Source: Spironucleus salmonicida | Lineage: Eukaryota; Fornicata; Diplomonadida; Hexamitidae | Length of the DNA stretch: 64,000 nucleotides | Assembly (NCBI GenBank): GCA_000497125.2 | Contig: CM035317.1 | Span: 1,638,001-1,702,000 of the forward strand | Reading direction: 5' to 3' | Shown: in pieces, positions 40,035 through 53,502 of the stretch | Position numbering within the stretch: the first letter of the stretch is position 1 | Layout of the letters: every line of letters starts with the position of its first letter | Translations under genes and position numbers: made by a program | Notes under the pieces: model-generated | What the model saw: only the letters and a program-made list of their open reading frames with translations | What the model was told of the DNA's origin: nothing | Database searches by the model: none

Positions 40035-43000
40035 TCACAAATTTTAGTCTAAAAACTTTAAAAATTAATCTTCACCTAATCTCATCTAACCAAATTAGTA
40101 TGCATTGTCTAAATGATATTTTTAAATATTAGGAATATTCAAAGGTTATGCAAATATATTTATATCAAGAGCATTAATTATTTTAATCTTTTTATTAGGG
40201 ATATTGCTAGCCATAAATTAATAATTATAATATTCTGAATTGGGATAATTGAACAGAAATTTATTCTGCTTATCTACAAGTAACTGCAACTATTATACAT
40301 TTAGTTATGTAAGTTTTATTAATTTTTAGTTCTTATATAAAAAGTAATCCCCTGCGAAAATTATTTATGAACCTGTATTACTATCTGTTAGAATATTTCC
40401 AGAAAACGTAATTAAGAAAAGCTAAAACAAAGTGCTTTCTAACTTTCTAAGTCGTAATTCTTCAGCTGCTTTAACCTACATTTCATACTCATTTAATGTT
40501 AACTAAATTTCTAAGTTAAGTTAAGCAATCTTTTACTAGTTTCTAGGGCAAATGTTTAATTTTTTTAGTTGATTTTTTTAATTACTAATTAAAGTATCAT
40601 AATCTTCCTGTCGTTTTTATATAAGTTCTTTCTTGTTAAAATATGTAACTTAATTTCTCAATTGCTTAACTTCTTACAGTAGTGATAAATATTAAATTTC
40701 TGCATCATGTTGAATTTAAATTAGTTTATCGCTTTAAAGAACTTATGTTATTAACCATGTAAAAAATTTTACTTTAATATGTACTGGCAAATATGAAAAT
40801 GTTAATATTGGATGATTTTTTATTTTTTCGAAAATTTGGTCCTAGCGAGCACTTCTATCAATTTTTTTGGAAATTTTTTAACTAAATAATTCAGCCTCAT
40901 CCTATGTAATCTATAAAACTGTAAATTCAGAATCATAATTAGTTTTATAAAATTCTTAGTAAGTAATAAAAGAATTGAGAGGATAATCAAAAGAAGGTGC
41001 CCAAAACTTTTTTGTAAGAGAATTTTCGAATTAATAAAGAAGAGAATACCGCTTCATCATAACATTCACTACCTACGATGATAATTTGTACATGGAATAA
41101 TTTTCTGATTTAGAGTATATTTTATGAAAGATGTCATCAAATTAATTAGTAAGATGATTCAACAAAACACAAATAAACTAAATCGCAATAATATCTTTAT
41201 CTCTAAGAGAAACTTGTACAATATAATAAAGCAGCTATTCAATCCATACTTCATCACAAGAACCAAGCTTTTCCTTATTTTACAATGGAACAATCGAAAT
41301 AACATCTTTTTATATTTATTTAATTGACGATATTTGGTTATCTTCATCTTCTTCGTCCAATTCTTAATCTTATTAATACTTAAGACTTTTTTTAATTGAA
41401 AGTTGTGGTACATCTCCTTAAATTTTTTAAATTTTAGTCTTCAATTTGTTTTATTTTTCTTTTTAAATAGATTTCTTAGACACTCTAGTTTATTTTTATT
41501 CAACTATATTATAATCACTTTCATTTGAAATACTATCATTGGTATATTCATCATTACTGCTTTAACTTCCAGTTAAACTATTTTCAATGAATTCATTAAG
41601 ACTACTAGAGTCATACGAATAATCCCCTGGTTCATTTGATTCTGTTAAGGAAGAATCAACAACTTATTTATATTCCTTATGAGTCTGCAGTTAATCTTCT
41701 ATTTTAAATGTAGAATTAATATTTACAGTTGATTTTATTGATGATAATGTCCATTTACTTTATTATATATCATCTTCATCTTAATTTTTGCTAGCCTATA
41801 AGAATCCTATATTAACAGGTTCTTATTAAAACAGCAATTGAATTAACTAACAAATGAATTAATAAATAAAAGGTTAAACTTTATTATTATATAAAGGAGA
41901 AAATGCATTAAAATACTATTAGCTACCATCAAATAAAAAGCACTCTACAAACTCATCGATTGTGATCAATGGCATTTTGAGTAACGATGAATAGTGGTAG
42001 AAAAATTAATATAGCTGAAATAATTAAGGATCTATTATTGTATTAGCCTAGTTGAAAATTAAATTTATAAGATCTTCTAAACCAGGTTATTCAATTTCAA
42101 TATTCTATACTACTAGGGTTGACTTAAGATCAAATAAAAGTTCTTATTAATTTGCATTCAATAGAAACTAAATAAATATTTACTAGTCTTCTTCTAAATC
42201 ATTTTCATTTACGTCAGTATGTTTTAACAATTTTTCATTAAATATGTTACCATTCTGTTATATAAATAATTAATATGATTACAACTATAATAGCTTTTAC
42301 TCATATTATGGAGTCATAACCAAAACATATTTAGCATTATCCGCATTTAACTAAAGCATTAGATTTTTTTGCTATGAACTAAATAAATCAAACTATCTTA
42401 TATTATCGAAAAATTTTTATACAATATCATTCATTAATAGAAACATGCTGTATAAGCAGTCAAATACTTAATCATAATTTTCAAAATTACACTAAATAAA
42501 TTACTCTAACTCGTTGAGTTAAAATATCTCTTTAAAATCTATCATATCTTTAATTTCATTAAATTTTTTCCTTTACGTAAAAACAGGAGTTAATTCATTG
42601 AATAAAGCTAATTTTCCAGCCAAAATTCCTTATTTTGCTATGAAAGAGATAGGCAAAGATGTCACACATCTCTTTGCTATTACTTATTCGCTTTACACTC
42701 CAACAATTAAATATGTTTATTCTGAAAATTCGATAATATCCCCAGGAAATATTAACTCGCCTCTTTTTGGTTAACTCAGTTCCAGTTTATGATGAACCAA
42801 CGCCTATAACACGTATGATCTGGGAGATTCAAGTAATAGTCGTGCTGTATTAATATCCATATCTAATATCTGTATAAAAGATAATTATTTTGATGAAAAG
42901 AATGAGTCATAATATTTAAATTTAAGCGAAAATAGATATTCGTGGTAAATCTATAAATCATCAAAGACTTCATCAGTAATGGGAGATTTATAAACTAAGT

Positions 43001-43049
43001 GTGAACCAGGAAAAGTATTTGAGAAATTCAATAAATCAAGGTATGACAT
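40035..43049 (-). CDS. ACF1/BAZ1-like chromatin remodeller subunit (WAC-DDT-WHIM)
   Basis: This 1,004-residue protein carries, in the right order, weak but recognisable signatures of ISWI-partner proteins. A WAC-like N-terminus at ~15-60 (VYKSPITDEVFDDLQIYHEY, then KYYDSF) comes first. A DDT-like helical domain at ~363-415 (LITIDEFVECFLFDG, FIYQFICQLIQLLF) follows, and a WHIM1-like motif at ~735-775 (LPVHIKVKFFTWLITQVLQS) comes after an acidic Ser-rich linker and a long coiled coil. Such subunits guide ISWI nucleosome spacing. No PHD finger or bromodomain is visible, unlike animal BAZ1A. The call rests on domain order and motif resemblance, not on a profile search. Head-to-head with the 1,349-residue gene. 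Confidence 0.55.
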
Positions 43050-43141
43050 TTACGGAATGGTTAGCTTGAGCCTAATTGGAAAGTGAATGGTCTCTCAATA
43101 TTAATACTATATATAATAATAAACTAATATTAACAAATCAA
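43050..43141. promoter_or_regulatory. 92-bp divergent promoter interval
   Basis: This short interval lies between the start codons of the ACF1-like gene (minus) and a large unknown gene (plus). It must contain or overlap both core promoters. No motif is distinguishable from A/T-rich background. Confidence 0.35.
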
Positions 43142-46100
43142 ATGGATAAAGTAGGTTAATTTCCACTAGTTGAATATGCTTAATTATTAAATCATATGGA
43201 CATATATAACTCAAAAATATGTAAATTATTATGTAATTCAAATCATTCTGATGGATTATAATTAACTTTTGGTTTTCCAACTATTATTATTCATGATATT
43301 GAATCTGCTAGTTTTATTTTAAATAAAGCTATATTTGCCAATACATTCTTTAATATTGATGGATAATTTACATAAATATTTGCAGAAAACTGGATACGTG
43401 TATAGTTTATTGAAGTTAAATAGTATTATATTTAAGTTAAGATAATTTTATATCAATAATCATAATGTGCAATTAATTTAGCAATAAATGCTATTATTTC
43501 GATATTTTATAAAAGCTTTACATATCAAAATCTTTCTAATCAGTAACTTTAAATATTATATAAAAGCAATATTGATTTTGAATAATAATAGAAACGCTAC
43601 TCAAAATTTTTATAGTTATCATAGTTAAAAGGGGAAGATTTATAGCAGGAGAGTAAAAAGTTATGCTAATAAATTTTTACATCAATAAAATCCTAGCGAT
43701 TTACGTTAATTGCTACATCTTCAAATGAAAATATTATTAATTTTATAAAGGAAACTATATTAACGTCAACTATTACAATATAAAGTAATATATAAGATAA
43801 TTCTTATTTATATTTCCAACGTCTTGAGAATCCTAAACTATATCAGTAACTCATTATAAACGAAAATTAAGATCAAAGTAATACAGATTTTGAAATTTGT
43901 ACAGTTGAAAGTATTATGTATCTAACAGATATTTTTTCCAATCATTGTGTAAATGAATCATTTATTTATATCGCTTAGTGGCTTTAACATAAATCAGGAC
44001 CTCTTGTTACATATATGAAGAACTAGCTTATACCAGAATAGATAGCAAATTAATCTGTCGTTCGATTATAAACTTATGAGAAATATATATTTTTGTAAGT
44101 TGAGATTTATAATGTGCCTGAAATATATTCTGAATAACTCTTATCAATAATGTAAGATATATTATAACATCCAGTGTAATAACTAATTTGTCGATCGAGA
44201 TAGTTCTTGGATTAAATTATTGAAGAGAATATATAAAGTTTACATCTTAAAACATCATTTCACGACCTTATTGTGAATGACATAATGTATAACTCATTCG
44301 ATTAGGTGAACGTACATGCATAGTAATGCAATAGCATTCATAATTGGCTAGGTCCATAGTAATATTTTTAAGGGATATAAAATATAGTTATTCATGATAT
44401 TTGGTCTTCAATACTTGATGATAATAATTAGATTACTAAACAGTATTAAAAATAATCTTTTAAAAATCAAAATATAAGTATTTACTAATATCTTTAAATT
44501 AAACCTAAGTAAAAAACTCAAAATATGAAGAATATTTTTACAGATAAGATTAAGTTCTAAGAAAACAACTCTAATTTAGATATATTTATTTAAAATACAT
44601 ACAAAAAACAATATTTTGGTATTTTAAGTTCAATAAATAGAACATAAAGAATATTAAAACTATTACAGGATCAACCTGATATTCTCTAGTTTATACAGCA
44701 ACTATTTTTATAAATTACATAAGCACAGGCAATCTTATTTTAAGTAATAGCTGGTATATATTTTTCACCATATTAAACTATAATTAATATCATTAAACCT
44801 AATAGAAGATCAAAATCTTCTTTAGACGATGAGGCATTAGAAATATTCAACCAATGTAATTTTAATCTTTCGCCATTTTAAGAATTATATTAACTTTATA
44901 AAAACATCATTAAAAATGGTTAATCAGACAAAATTATTGATTCAAGAGGTTTACCGAAGCTTATAATTTCAAAGAGTAAAGAATTTTATACTAATACCAA
45001 TGATCGTAATCCAAATTTTAATTAGCATTTAACATTAGATATTGGTCAATTGACTATTAATCAATCTAGCTAGTTAACATAATTTAATATACTTTGTTAA
45101 ATTTAATAATAAGCTTATTAATATTATAACGTTACAGATTTGTAAACTCTATTCTAGAATAAAATTCTATTTAAAAATATAAATGTTATTAGATATTAAG
45201 CAGTTTATAATATTCTTATTGATTAATTATCACAAATCCCATGTTTTAAAATCTAACTCATATATTCCTTTGAAACTTCGCATATACAGTAAGATTTATA
45301 ATATTTAGTTTAGATTTTAGTATATATGTATAATTTACGATCACCTAATACTATTAAGTTTACTTTTTTATAGAATAAAATTAATGTTGAGGTAAATTCA
45401 CATACTGCTGCTGATTTTTAATTTAAATTAGAATAATTTTTCTTAATAATATCATAAAAATTTACAGTAGATGATTTTGCTACTATAATCAAGATTGAAG
45501 CACTAACTGGCTTATTAATGTTATTGTAATAAATTATTTTTATGAATATATAATAAAACAGCAGTATATTTATAGAACAATTTAGTTCTTTTTAGAATGA
45601 TATAAATTTTAATCTTAAAGCGATTCAAAATTTGAAAAGTTATATTCATAATATTCTAGAACATTTATAAAATTTTAAGAAACGTTTATTACCAACATAT
45701 TAATCAGTTATTGCTAGATAAGAGAACCAATATTCAATAGTATTATAGGAAAATATAAATTTACCGTCTTGTATTATATAAATTCATCTTAATAATAAGA
45801 ATATTCTTTAAAATGCAATTATTCGTGAAATTTTATAGATTATTTTATTAAAGGAATCACAACTAGGTAATTTTTAAATATTGCTTGATTCATCTTTGTC
45901 ATATATATAGATTTACTTATAAGCAGAAAATAGATACATCTTAAATTTTCTGCATGTTTTGAAATAATAAAATTTTAAGAGTATGATGCAACAAAAATAT
46001 AAATTTTACATATTGAACTAATTAATAACAAATACAAGGCTATCAAATTTGATATAGTTTTTTGATAATGAATTTAACACTTTAGTATTTTAACCTTTTG

Positions 46101-47191
46101 TAATTACTAGTATCTTTTGTTCCTAAAAATAAGATTAAGATTATGATAAGCTGTTATATTTTGTCAATAACTCATAAATAAATTGTTTATCATTTAATAT
46201 GCCGCCCAAAATTGAAATGACTATTATTAATCATTCTAAAGTAAGTTTAAGAATTCTGCCCCCTAATATAACAAAACTTGTTTCATAGATATAAAACTAA
46301 ATATTTAATGGGATATAGTTAAAATCTGCAGATTCCATAAAATACCTTAAAGATAAATTTTTAAAGCTAAAAACATTATAAGAGCAAACAAATAAACTCA
46401 GTGAGGAAATACGTGTTTCTTCTAACAAAATATTGTTAATATAAGATGATATATAACACCATAATCATATTTCAATTAAGTCATAAAGTAGTTATGTAAA
46501 TCACATATTAAATAATAGCATTGTCTATAATATAATTTAATTAGAAGATAATGAATAGTAACTACCTGTATTTCCACACGACTGCTTTAACTCGAATCGT
46601 TTTATGATACCCCGTGTTATGAAAATGTTTAATATATGCTAAGCAGAAGGAAAATCTTAAACAAGAGATAATTTATGGAGTTTTGGTGAAATTCCTATTA
46701 AAGATGGATTTAAATTTAATGACTTGCAATAGGAATAAATCACAACCTCGTTTTCATCAGGTTATCAAGACCTAATATCCAAAAAACATTTATTAATTCA
46801 TGAAACTGTATAATACAGATATCTTTTGATTTAATCTTTACTATCAAACATTTTAAATATCAAGCAAACTTTTAGTTTTATTCAATAAGGATAATTTTCT
46901 TATATAAGTTTTGCACTACCAAGCACATAGCAACCAGTTTTTATACCAATTTTAAATTCAATTAATAACTTTCAAGGAATTAGAGGGATCAGGTCAAAAT
47001 CAATCTTGCCATTAAAAAATAAAATAAATGATTATATATATTTAGAAGGAGATGCTCTCGATCCGGACCAATACTAACAATTAATCGATTAAATAATAAT
47101 TGATAACTTTAATAGTATTTTTAATATTCTAAAAGTCGACCATTAAGGTAAAATTTTAGAATCATTGTTTAAAATCTAAAATACTCAGTGA
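43142..47191 (+). CDS. Unidentified 1,349-residue Gln/Asn-rich protein
   Basis: One frame from ATG 43142 (MDKVGQFPLVEYAQLLNHMD) to TGA 47189. It is strongly enriched in Gln (mostly TAA/TAG), Asn, Ile, Leu and Tyr, and predicted mainly helical. There is a short coiled coil around residues ~1075-1100 (LKDKFLKLKTLQEQTNKLSE) and a more globular C-terminus from ~1140 (PVFPHDCFNSNRFMIP, GIRGIRSKSILPLKNK). No motif allows a family call. Its length and repeats of helices would fit a cytoskeletal or trafficking scaffold, but that is speculation. Confidence 0.7.
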
Positions 47192-47338
47192 TCAAGTTTC
47201 TAAAATAAAAATTAACCATCTATAAAGTCTCATAAATATCATTACAACTAAAATCAATAAGTAATTCTATTTAAATATTCTATATATTATTATATAATTA
47301 TTTCGAATTTAATTTATTTATTTAAAATTTTATCAAAA

Positions 47339-47782
47339 ATGCTAACAAAACTTCAATTAAAACGCGCCAAAAACGAACACAAGCGTGAATTAATTTTTGA
47401 GTAATATAACCTCAAGAATATTCAAATCGCAAAAAAGCTAAAACCCTTTTATCAATAAACATACGAAATTACTCCATTAATTCTATCTTAAACAGTAGAA
47501 TTGCCATTGAATTTTTAGGAAAAATGCTTAATTTCGTAACAGTAAAAGACTAAGACCTTTGCTAAAACATTCTACCGTGACTACTATGCGACACTCCGGA
47601 CTGAAATATCAAAAATGTTAGTTGTTAAAGCACTCTAAAATTAAAAATTGGATCAAACTGTAAATGCAGAGATACGTTAGAAGCTAGAGGAAAATATGTT
47701 GTAGAGTGGACATATTATCACATAGCTTCAATCAGAGCGATTTGAGATAGAAAAAAAATTGTAGCTTTTGGACTTATAATGA
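47339..47782 (+). CDS. Small coiled-coil protein
   Basis: This 147-residue protein is basic at its N-terminus (MLTKLQLKRAKNEHKRELIF) with a C-terminal coiled coil (SERFEIEKKLQLLDLQ) and a central segment FAKTFYRDYYATLRTEIS. No family was recognised. It stops 29 bp before the HAD-hydrolase start on the same strand. Confidence 0.65.
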
Positions 47783-47811
47783 TATAATATTTTGCATATT
47801 TATATTAATAA

Positions 47812-48744
47812 ATGTTTCTTATTGACGTTGATGGTGTGTTGAAATTAGGCCATACTCCATTCAATTTTTCTAAGTAAGTACTTACCTAGCTATATGATAA
47901 TAAGATACCACATGTATTGCTTTCTAATGCTTGCGGTGCTGAAGAATAGTTTTCGGAGAGATTATCAAAAATTTTAGATTTTTAAATAGATCCAGAAAAA
48001 GTTGTTCTATCATCTTCCCCATTATCTAATTATTTGATATAGAATCCTCTAGATAAAATACTCGTTTTAGGCTCGAATACCCTAGCAGATCGTTTTTTTA
48101 GTAAATTTTCAAATCCATATATTTATCCGGAAGATATCATTAGCAGGTATCCAGAAATTGCTCCACAATACAGGCATATTAATCAAAATGTTTAATCAAT
48201 AAGAGAACTCTGTTTTGACGAAATAGATACTATCATATTTTTCGCTGACTCTATCAACTGGTATGCAGATATCCAAGTAGTTTTAGACGTGGTATTAAAC
48301 AAATCATCTATTAATCCTCATAAATAAGGTTCTAAAACTCCTAAAATTTTTGTATCTAATCCAGATATCACTTATGCTGATGATTCTGTATAGCCTAAGC
48401 TTACAGTCGGCGCTGAAGTAGAATGCTTTAAATCACTTTATAAAAGTATTACATCCCAAGATGTCCATATAACATACTTTGGGAAACCATACACACCAGT
48501 TTATGAGTTATCTATTAAAAAACTGAAAAGTATGGATAATTATTCACCAGATAAGGAGATTTATATGATAGGAGACTCTTTATAAAGTGATATTAAGGGC
48601 GCCAATTTAAATGGTATTACAAGTTGTTTAGTATTGACTGGAAAAGTTAAGAATGAATCTGAATTAGTTGACGTTCCATAAGATTTATATCCAAAAAAGA
48701 TATTTAAAAATATACAAAAAGCCTTATAAGAACTACTCAAGTGA
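47812..48744 (+). CDS. HAD-superfamily hydrolase, subclass IIA (HDHD5/CECR5-like)
   Basis: The protein has 310 residues. HAD motif I is the N-terminal MFLIDVDGVL, with nucleophile Asp5 and general acid Asp7. A motif II-like HVLLSNACG follows (~35-43). The basic-residue motif is in YFGKPYTPVYELSIKKL, and motif IV is MIGDSLQSDIKGANLNG near the end. The large C2 cap between motifs II and III defines subclass IIA, which includes yeast YKR070w and human HDHD5 and sugar/nucleotide phosphatases. The substrate is unknown. There is no N-terminal targeting sequence because the catalytic motif starts at residue 2. Convergent with the MIF4G gene, 11 bp between stops. Confidence 0.85.
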
Positions 48745-48755
48745 AATTATTTGGA

Positions 48756-51641
48756 TCATTAAGTAAGCCATTATTCCAACCAGGATAAATCGTATTTAAT
48801 AAATACTTATACTCTTTCAAATATAAATTTAAACTCATCTTTCGTAAAAAGCTCTTTCTAAATACATAATTAAATAGCTGAAGTCGCTTTTCCTTTTGAT
48901 TCCGATTAGCAGCAATTGATAATTTTATTCACATAAAATTTTGTTGGTAAAATTAGGTCAATACTCTATAAATATGAAATAACGTCAATAAAATAATCAT
49001 CTTTATTTTATAAAAATTAAATAAAAGATTTTTCAAAACATATTTCTATAAACTTAGGTTAATTATAATATGATTTAAAACTAAATGCGTCTATAACCTA
49101 CTGTGCAAATGGGCATTTTAATTATATAAATAAGTCTGTAACTTTTTGAGATGAAGTTAAATTACCTGGTACCAGTTATAACATAGATTTTACTATATCT
49201 TTAAATGCCTCAGCTGATGAAGGTATTTTTTAGAAAAATATTGTATGTAATAAATTTATCAAATCAAGTTCAAATTTATTTAGAAGAATAGTTGATAAAT
49301 TCTCTTTTGAGAGATTAAAATATGAAAAATTATCATCTTTTAAACATTATTAATAAGGTACATAATCATTGATTAAATTAAATTATTCTTATTCTATTAA
49401 ATTTAAAATATAATTTTATTATTCCTCAGTTAATTGTTCATTTTCATTATATTCCATGAGAGTAGACTAATACGAATATTAAATAACCTATTTCAAAACT
49501 TAAAGTAAGATATTATAATTAGACTAATCTTTTAATATAGATAAAAATGAGGTAAAGCTAAGTTATTTTTAAATTAATAAATCTGATACAAATTTTATTA
49601 AGAATTAATAATTATCTTTATCCCAGCTATATAATGTGTCAAATGCCCAATCTACAATAGAAGTGAAAAATTGTTAATTATCAACTTTTCTCAATTGCTT
49701 TTAGGACTAAAATAAAAACTATTAAATTTTTTACGGGGTTAAATTAATATCTTTATATTTCTTTAAAATATTTAGTAAGTTTTCACTTAATTTATTTGAA
49801 ACTGATCTTTGCTAAAGAATTTAATTAGCATCTTAAATAATATTTGATCCTGTAAAGAAAAGTAATATACCCTCAAATGATAAGTCATCGTTTTTCCAGC
49901 TTTGTATATGTTAAAGTGTAATATTTGTAATGTTAATTTAAGTTTAACTACTCTAAGAGGTGTTATTTCTTTTTATATCTTCACAATTTATATTTATGTT
50001 TAAATCTAAAATATTTTTATCTCTAATATGAAAACTTTATACAGCAGAGAACAAGTTATGATCATAGATAAAACGAATAAGACCAAATAGTAATTCAAAC
50101 TCGTTCATATAATCCAATTCTTAAGTCTACTATTTATACTATAATAAATATCTAATTGCAATTTTTACAGCTTCTAAAATCATGTCTATATAGTTACAAT
50201 TAGATAATTCATCTTTCCTGAATTATAATAACCAATATTATATATAATCTTATTTAACAGCAATAGATTTTGCTTCATTCCATCTTTTCTCATAATTTTA
50301 TCTTGATTATTATAAATTTTGAGGTGTTTTCTCTGATTTTTCCTATTTTTAATGTGATAATTAAGTGAAAATCATATTACAAAGTTTAACTAAAGTTTTA
50401 GCTGAAATTATTTAATCATTTTATATGTATAAGTAAGCTAAAAACTTCAATGCAAGTTTCATGTGTAAATCTATAATATAACTATTAGTATTTTTTGAAA
50501 ATTTTGCATCAAGAAGCTTATATGTCACTATTTCTTATTATACCCGACACTTAATCAATAGATTAGATATAAACGCCTTGAAAGTTGTATATTATGTATA
50601 CTCAAGTACAGATGTCTATATTTACTTATTATTAGAAATACTGATATAAAATAAATTAAATACCTTTGCATAAAACTCCACAAATTTATCCTCAATACAA
50701 CTTTTCTCATAAATTTCAAAAACTATCATTTCAATTATATCCCATTTCATACTTAATAATTTTTAATTATCTATAATCTCTACAAGTCGTTTTACCAATA
50801 TATTTTATTCAGAATTGGCAAACTTATTTAATAATGAATTTACCTCTTGCTATAGACTAGTTTCCAAATTACTAATATCACCACGAATTGTCATTTCTGC
50901 AATTTCTGGACGATCACCCGCCTTAGAATCTTAATACTTAAAATTATCTGAAATTGATTATTCACAGTAAAATTTTAGCTAAAATGACTCAGGTGGATTG
51001 AGATGAGACGGCTTTCGCGTTTCTTCTATTGATAAAACTTTGTTAAAAATATCTCTAAACCCCATCTACTCTGCTATATTGATAACTAACTACTTATTTT
51101 TAAGTGGTTATATATCTTTAGATTAACTCGCTTCTCGTGGCTTTGAAGACTCTCGATATCTTCTAAATGGCGTGTAATCATGAGATTAAGAGGATGGTAA
51201 CTTAGATTCTATTTTCAATGCTTCTTAAGTTTCTTAAATAATTTTAGGTTCGCATGGTTATGGCTTAAAAGAAATTTTAGGTACGGAGTATAATGTAGCT
51301 TATGACTATATCGGTATCAATATATTTGAATTAACTTCAGGTTATTATACACATTCTTTTGGAGCACTTCTCAAAATAAGTCTCTCTTTATTACTAATAG
51401 TTTATTTATTGTCTATATAAGCATTTTCATTAGATGTGTTACCATCAGGTAATTGTTATTAATCTATAGAAGAGGTAGTACTTAAGGTAGAATCATTAGG
51501 AGCTCCAGAAAGTTCAAATTTTTTAAGTGCAAAATTGTCCTATTTTATTGATGCATTTATTTCATAAGTTGCTTCTTTAACAACGGATGTATCCTATATT
51601 ATGTTCTCAGTAGGTTAATCTCTGAAAGTATATTTAGACAT
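48756..51641 (-). CDS. MIF4G-domain protein, probable eIF4G-like scaffold
   Basis: This is a 961-residue protein. After a low-complexity Pro/Ser/Lys-rich N-terminus (~1-240) comes a MIF4G-like HEAT domain (~255-520), with VNSLLNKFANSEQNILVKRL (compare the eIF4G 'LNKLTPEKF' helix) and DIIEMIVFEIYEKSCIEDKF. FVEFYAKVFNLF corresponds to the 'YA.lc' helix. Further helical repeats follow to the end. eIF4G bridges eIF4E/eIF4A to the 40S subunit. Other MIF4G proteins (CBP80, Upf2, CWC22, PAIP1) are alternatives. Two in-frame starts exist: 51641 (MSKYTFRDQP) and 51671, only 21 bp after the upstream gene's stop. I chose the downstream one. Confidence 0.6.
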
Positions 51642-51692
51642 TACAAAAGGAAAGTTTACAAACTAATACATCACTATTTCGTATATAATAAA

Positions 51693-52823
51693 TCATAATT
51701 TTAGCTTTTAGAAAAACTCATCTACGTTTTCTATATACCAACTTACTTTTTTATCATACTAGCATAAGCATTAATGATATATTTAAGACACAACTATATC
51801 AATAATTACTGTTAATGAACAATCTGCAATTATAATTTACCATATATCAAAAATATCTTTAATTAATACACTTCTAGTAAATAATGACACTATTTATTCA
51901 ACACAATATAGTAGAGGTATATCAATATCCAATTAATTAATACAATTTCTAAATTTTTTCTCCTTCTTATTAACAGAAGCGCAAAACAATTTTTTAATTA
52001 TCTAAAATTAATTATTAATCTAAGATGAATTCACACTAAAAAATTATATATTAGCCTATAATCTTTAAATAAATCTCATTGATAACTAGGCAACATCGGC
52101 TAAAAAATCAATAAAATTAGTTTAATCAATAATACTTCCCTAAGCTATAACAGAATCTAATACTAAATTTAAGAATATAGCTACTACATCACAGTAACCT
52201 TATTAGTAATGTTTTAAAAAATGGGTAATAGCCTAAGTAACTTTAAATATAAGAACACAGTCCAACATATAATCTATTTAAATATGTTGATTAAATAAGA
52301 TTTAGTTTAAAAACTGCATATCTTCTGAGATAAAATATAAAAGATCTAAGTTTTAAAATTAAGCAGATGATTATTTGTTTAATTAACAAGGTAAATTTTT
52401 AGTTCTGGGGACGTCTTAAGATAATTTTTTAATTGCATCTTAGTATGATTTTTTATTATTAAATATTAATTGAGATAAACTAAAATATTCTATAAATATA
52501 ATACTTTCTGTCTAATCAAAACAGAGAATATTTCTAAATTCTTTAAGAACCTAATAAGGATTAGCGATAGAAGTGGGATTCTAATAATATGCAAATGATG
52601 TGTTCTTTTTGATATTTTTTACAGTATTGCTACTATGAATATCTTAGTTATAAATAAATTTTAAATTATCAATTTTCATAGTTAATCCTGGATTAATTAT
52701 ATTAAGATAAACAACCTATTATTTATTAATTTTCATACCATTATTTTAATTGGATAGTGAAAATACTAAATAATTCTCTGAACACTCATTGACTTCAAAA
52801 ATATTTAACTTCATTGTCTCCAT
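51693..52823 (-). CDS. TBC-like (Rab GAP-related) protein
   Basis: This 376-residue protein shows the C-terminal half of a TBC-type fold: YQQGYCDVVAIFLNLVLDSV (compare 'GYvQGMndia...l'), then VSLFTRSVLIKDIFDIWQII (compare 'lFar.lp.e..lrlWD.i') and helices after it. TBC proteins accelerate GTP hydrolysis by Rab GTPases. The catalytic Arg and Gln fingers cannot be placed with confidence; if absent, this would be a non-catalytic member. The start is the first ATG (METMKLNIFEV). The stop lies 51 bp before the MIF4G start on the same strand. Confidence 0.5.
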
Positions 52824-52933
52824 TTAAGATTAACATAGATATATACATATATGTACAATATAATTGTAGTTTTAATATTTTATAATTATTACATTAATTA
52901 AATAAATAATTAATATTTTTTCTCAATGACATT

Positions 52934-53502
52934 TCATTTGCTTTTAACCAAACGTCCCTCTTTATAAATTATATCACCTAAAACCTAACTATATTTTTTT
53001 TTCAATAATATCGTCCATTCTTGTTTTCTATTAAAGATATCTGATTAAAATAAAATATAACATTTTCGCTTTCAATATTATTTATGCAGACTTTTCAGAA
53101 ATTTCTGATCTGATAATTCTACTAACTGAAAGTAATTATAAAATTATTATACCTCCTATGTTTGCATCCTTACCACATTCATCCTGACTAAAATTACTCA
53201 AAATTCGTGATGACCTTAAATCCAGGTAATCAGCCTATAATAAGTTAAAATCCACATATGGTTGTTCTACATCAATATTTACTATAATTAATATTGGAAA
53301 TAATATAAGTAAGATCAGAGAGTTATAATTTCTTGTGAGGAAAGCCCACAAGACGGTTATGCTAAAAGAATTCCATAATGATACAGAGACGCATATTTGT
53401 TCTTTGTCTTTTGGAAATTAAGTTTTCGGTTTCGAATTTTAAGTGATACTTTTATTGGCTCATATACAGACTTTTTTCAATTTCAAGACCTTGATATCTC
53501 AT
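52934..53502 (-). pseudogene. Decayed minus-strand host gene, several frame changes
   Basis: Strongly protein-like sequence begins at ATG 53502 (MRYQGLEIEKSLYMSQQKYH, FFQHNRLVGFPHKKLQLSDL) and reaches a TGA at 53272-53274. It continues in another frame (VEQPYVDFNLLQADYLDLRS), then a third (FQLVELSDQKFLKSLHKQ), a fourth (ENVIFYFNQISLIENK) and a final one (KKYSQVLGDIIYKEGRLVKS), ending at TGA 52934. At two of the junctions the old frame ends exactly in TAT-TGA and the continuation is one base ahead. The simplest reading is a host gene inactivated by several indels. No family was recognised. Coding-like sequence may extend upstream to about 53570. Confidence 0.5.

Noticed and set aside
53310-53420. 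GAGGAAAGCCC on the plus strand resembling the RNase P RNA CR-I motif, with a CTTGTG/CACAAG hairpin
   Set aside because: On the minus strand the same bases encode the protein-like HNRLVGFPHKKLQ of the decayed gene, and no matching P4 partner or CR-V motif was found downstream.
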